NCBI GenBank assembly: GCA_964369915.1
Contig: CAYJGG010000018.1
Location: forward strand, 1-32,344
From: RGIG3102 sp964369915
Lineage (GTDB): Bacteria; Bacillota; Clostridia; Oscillospirales; Ruminococcaceae
Direction of reading: 5' to 3'
DNA: 32,344 bases
The translations under genes were made by a program, and so were the position numbers. Below the pieces are notes generated by a model. It did no database searches. It worked only from the letters and a program-made list of their open reading frames with translations, and was not told the origin of the DNA. This document shows positions 32,086 through 32,344 of the stretch, piece by piece; position 1 is the stretch's first letter; each line of letters opens with the position of its first letter.

Positions 32086-32180
32086 GAGTTTTGTGTGTAT
32101 TGCCAGATATAGTTTGGCAACCTTTTGCTAGCTAGAACTTTATAAATATATAGGTATAACTAGTAAAAGGCTCAAAACTC
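32086..32180 (-). promoter_or_regulatory. oadA leader with nested inverted repeats and a possible promoter
   Basis: Nested pairs: GAGTTTTG (32086-32093) with CAAAACTC (32173-32180); TTGCCA (32100-32105) with TGGCAA (32115-32120); CCTTTTGCTAG (32121-32131) with CTAGTAAAAGG (32160-32170, one mismatch). Together they draw a three-way junction. On the minus strand a promoter TTGAGC-17-TATATA (32147-32175) lies inside. It could be an RNA leader, a recombination remnant or a protein site; I match it to no known riboswitch. Confidence 0.4.
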
Positions 32181-32183
32181 TAT

Positions 32184-32205
32184 GTTTGAAAATTTATTTT
32201 CAAAC
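32184..32205. terminator. Hairpin after the biotin carrier gene
   Basis: GTTTGAAAA-TTTA-TTTTCAAAC, perfect 9-base stem, 35 bases after the carrier stop codon. The T-run on the minus strand is poor, so it may be a processing or stabilising hairpin and not a terminator. Confidence 0.35.
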
Positions 32206-32239
32206 TATTTCTTTTATAATGTGTAAATTTAAAGTTTAA

Positions 32240-32344
32240 TTAACCTACAACAACTAATAAAGCATCAGTGTCAACCGCTTGACCTTCTGAAACTAAAACT
32301 TGTTTTACTACACCATCAGCTGAAGCATTGATTTCATTTTCCAT
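32240..32344 (-). CDS. Biotin carboxyl carrier protein, C-terminal part only
   Basis: The last 34 codons of a gene that enters from the right edge: MENEINASADGVVKQ, then VLVSEGQAVDTDALL, ending VVVG and TAA at 32242-32240. This is the second half of a biotinyl domain; the Met at the edge is the residue after the biotinylated lysine of the usual AMKM motif, which lies outside the window. The methionine at the edge is therefore not a start codon. It carries the carboxyl group for the carboxyltransferase encoded 176 bases downstream. Confidence 0.88.
   Translation of the reverse strand: MENEINASADGVVKQVLVSEGQAVDTDALLVVVG

Overview
The window is very AT-rich and densely coded, with no gene-free stretch over 300 bases. 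Strong AGGAGG-type ribosome sites, intrinsic terminators and TTGACA/TATAAT-type promoters point to a low-GC Gram-positive anaerobe of the Clostridia. Supporting genes are a DUF4428 protein, a C_GCAxxG_C_C protein, a split biotin-dependent (oxaloacetate/pyruvate-type) decarboxylase, an acyl-ACP thioesterase and spore-surface-like proteins. The species cannot be named from this piece. There is no rRNA, tRNA, CRISPR array, insertion sequence or phage gene.

Layout. 1-552 (minus): truncated DUF4428 zinc-ribbon gene. 720-5141 (minus): three-gene signalling operon of a large membrane sensor with a degenerate kinase domain, a NarL-type histidine kinase and a LuxR-type response regulator. 5325-5948 (minus): a protein of a clostridial family of unknown function. 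6039-10977: two GT-C-like polytopic membrane proteins, a small membrane partner and msrA. 10999-12294 (minus): enolase with two promoters. 12537-18051: accessory locus with a small membrane protein, a coiled-coil protein and three proteins sharing pieces of one helical module; one is a 983-residue multi-domain beta protein without secretion signal. This looks like a spore-surface or other self-assembling coat locus and is the best candidate for an undescribed system here. 18143-28478: AIM24-like protein, MFS transporter, diguanylate cyclase, acyl-ACP thioesterase, ABC-F ATPase, peptidase E-like protein, alpha/beta hydrolase, small membrane protein, C_GCAxxG_C_C protein and a second diguanylate cyclase. 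28650-30539: third diguanylate cyclase, with a Cache-like sensor. 30669-32344 (minus): carboxyltransferase subunit and the end of the biotin carrier of a decarboxylase.

Regulatory signals stand out. The DUF4428 gene (552) and the gene at 5948 have the same promoter design: a TGTGCC-N4-GGCACA palindrome abutting a TTTACG -35 box and 17 bases from the -10, with the spacing of a Crp/Fnr-type class II activator site. Two copies of a structured element (647-714 and 13553-13658) share a conserved core inside stems of different sequence that still pair, best when read on the minus strand. The kinase operon leader carries two 13-base direct repeats with a period of 20.

Three GGDEF proteins, each with its own promoter and a different sensor part, suggest input into c-di-GMP signalling; no EAL or HD-GYP protein is present in the window.
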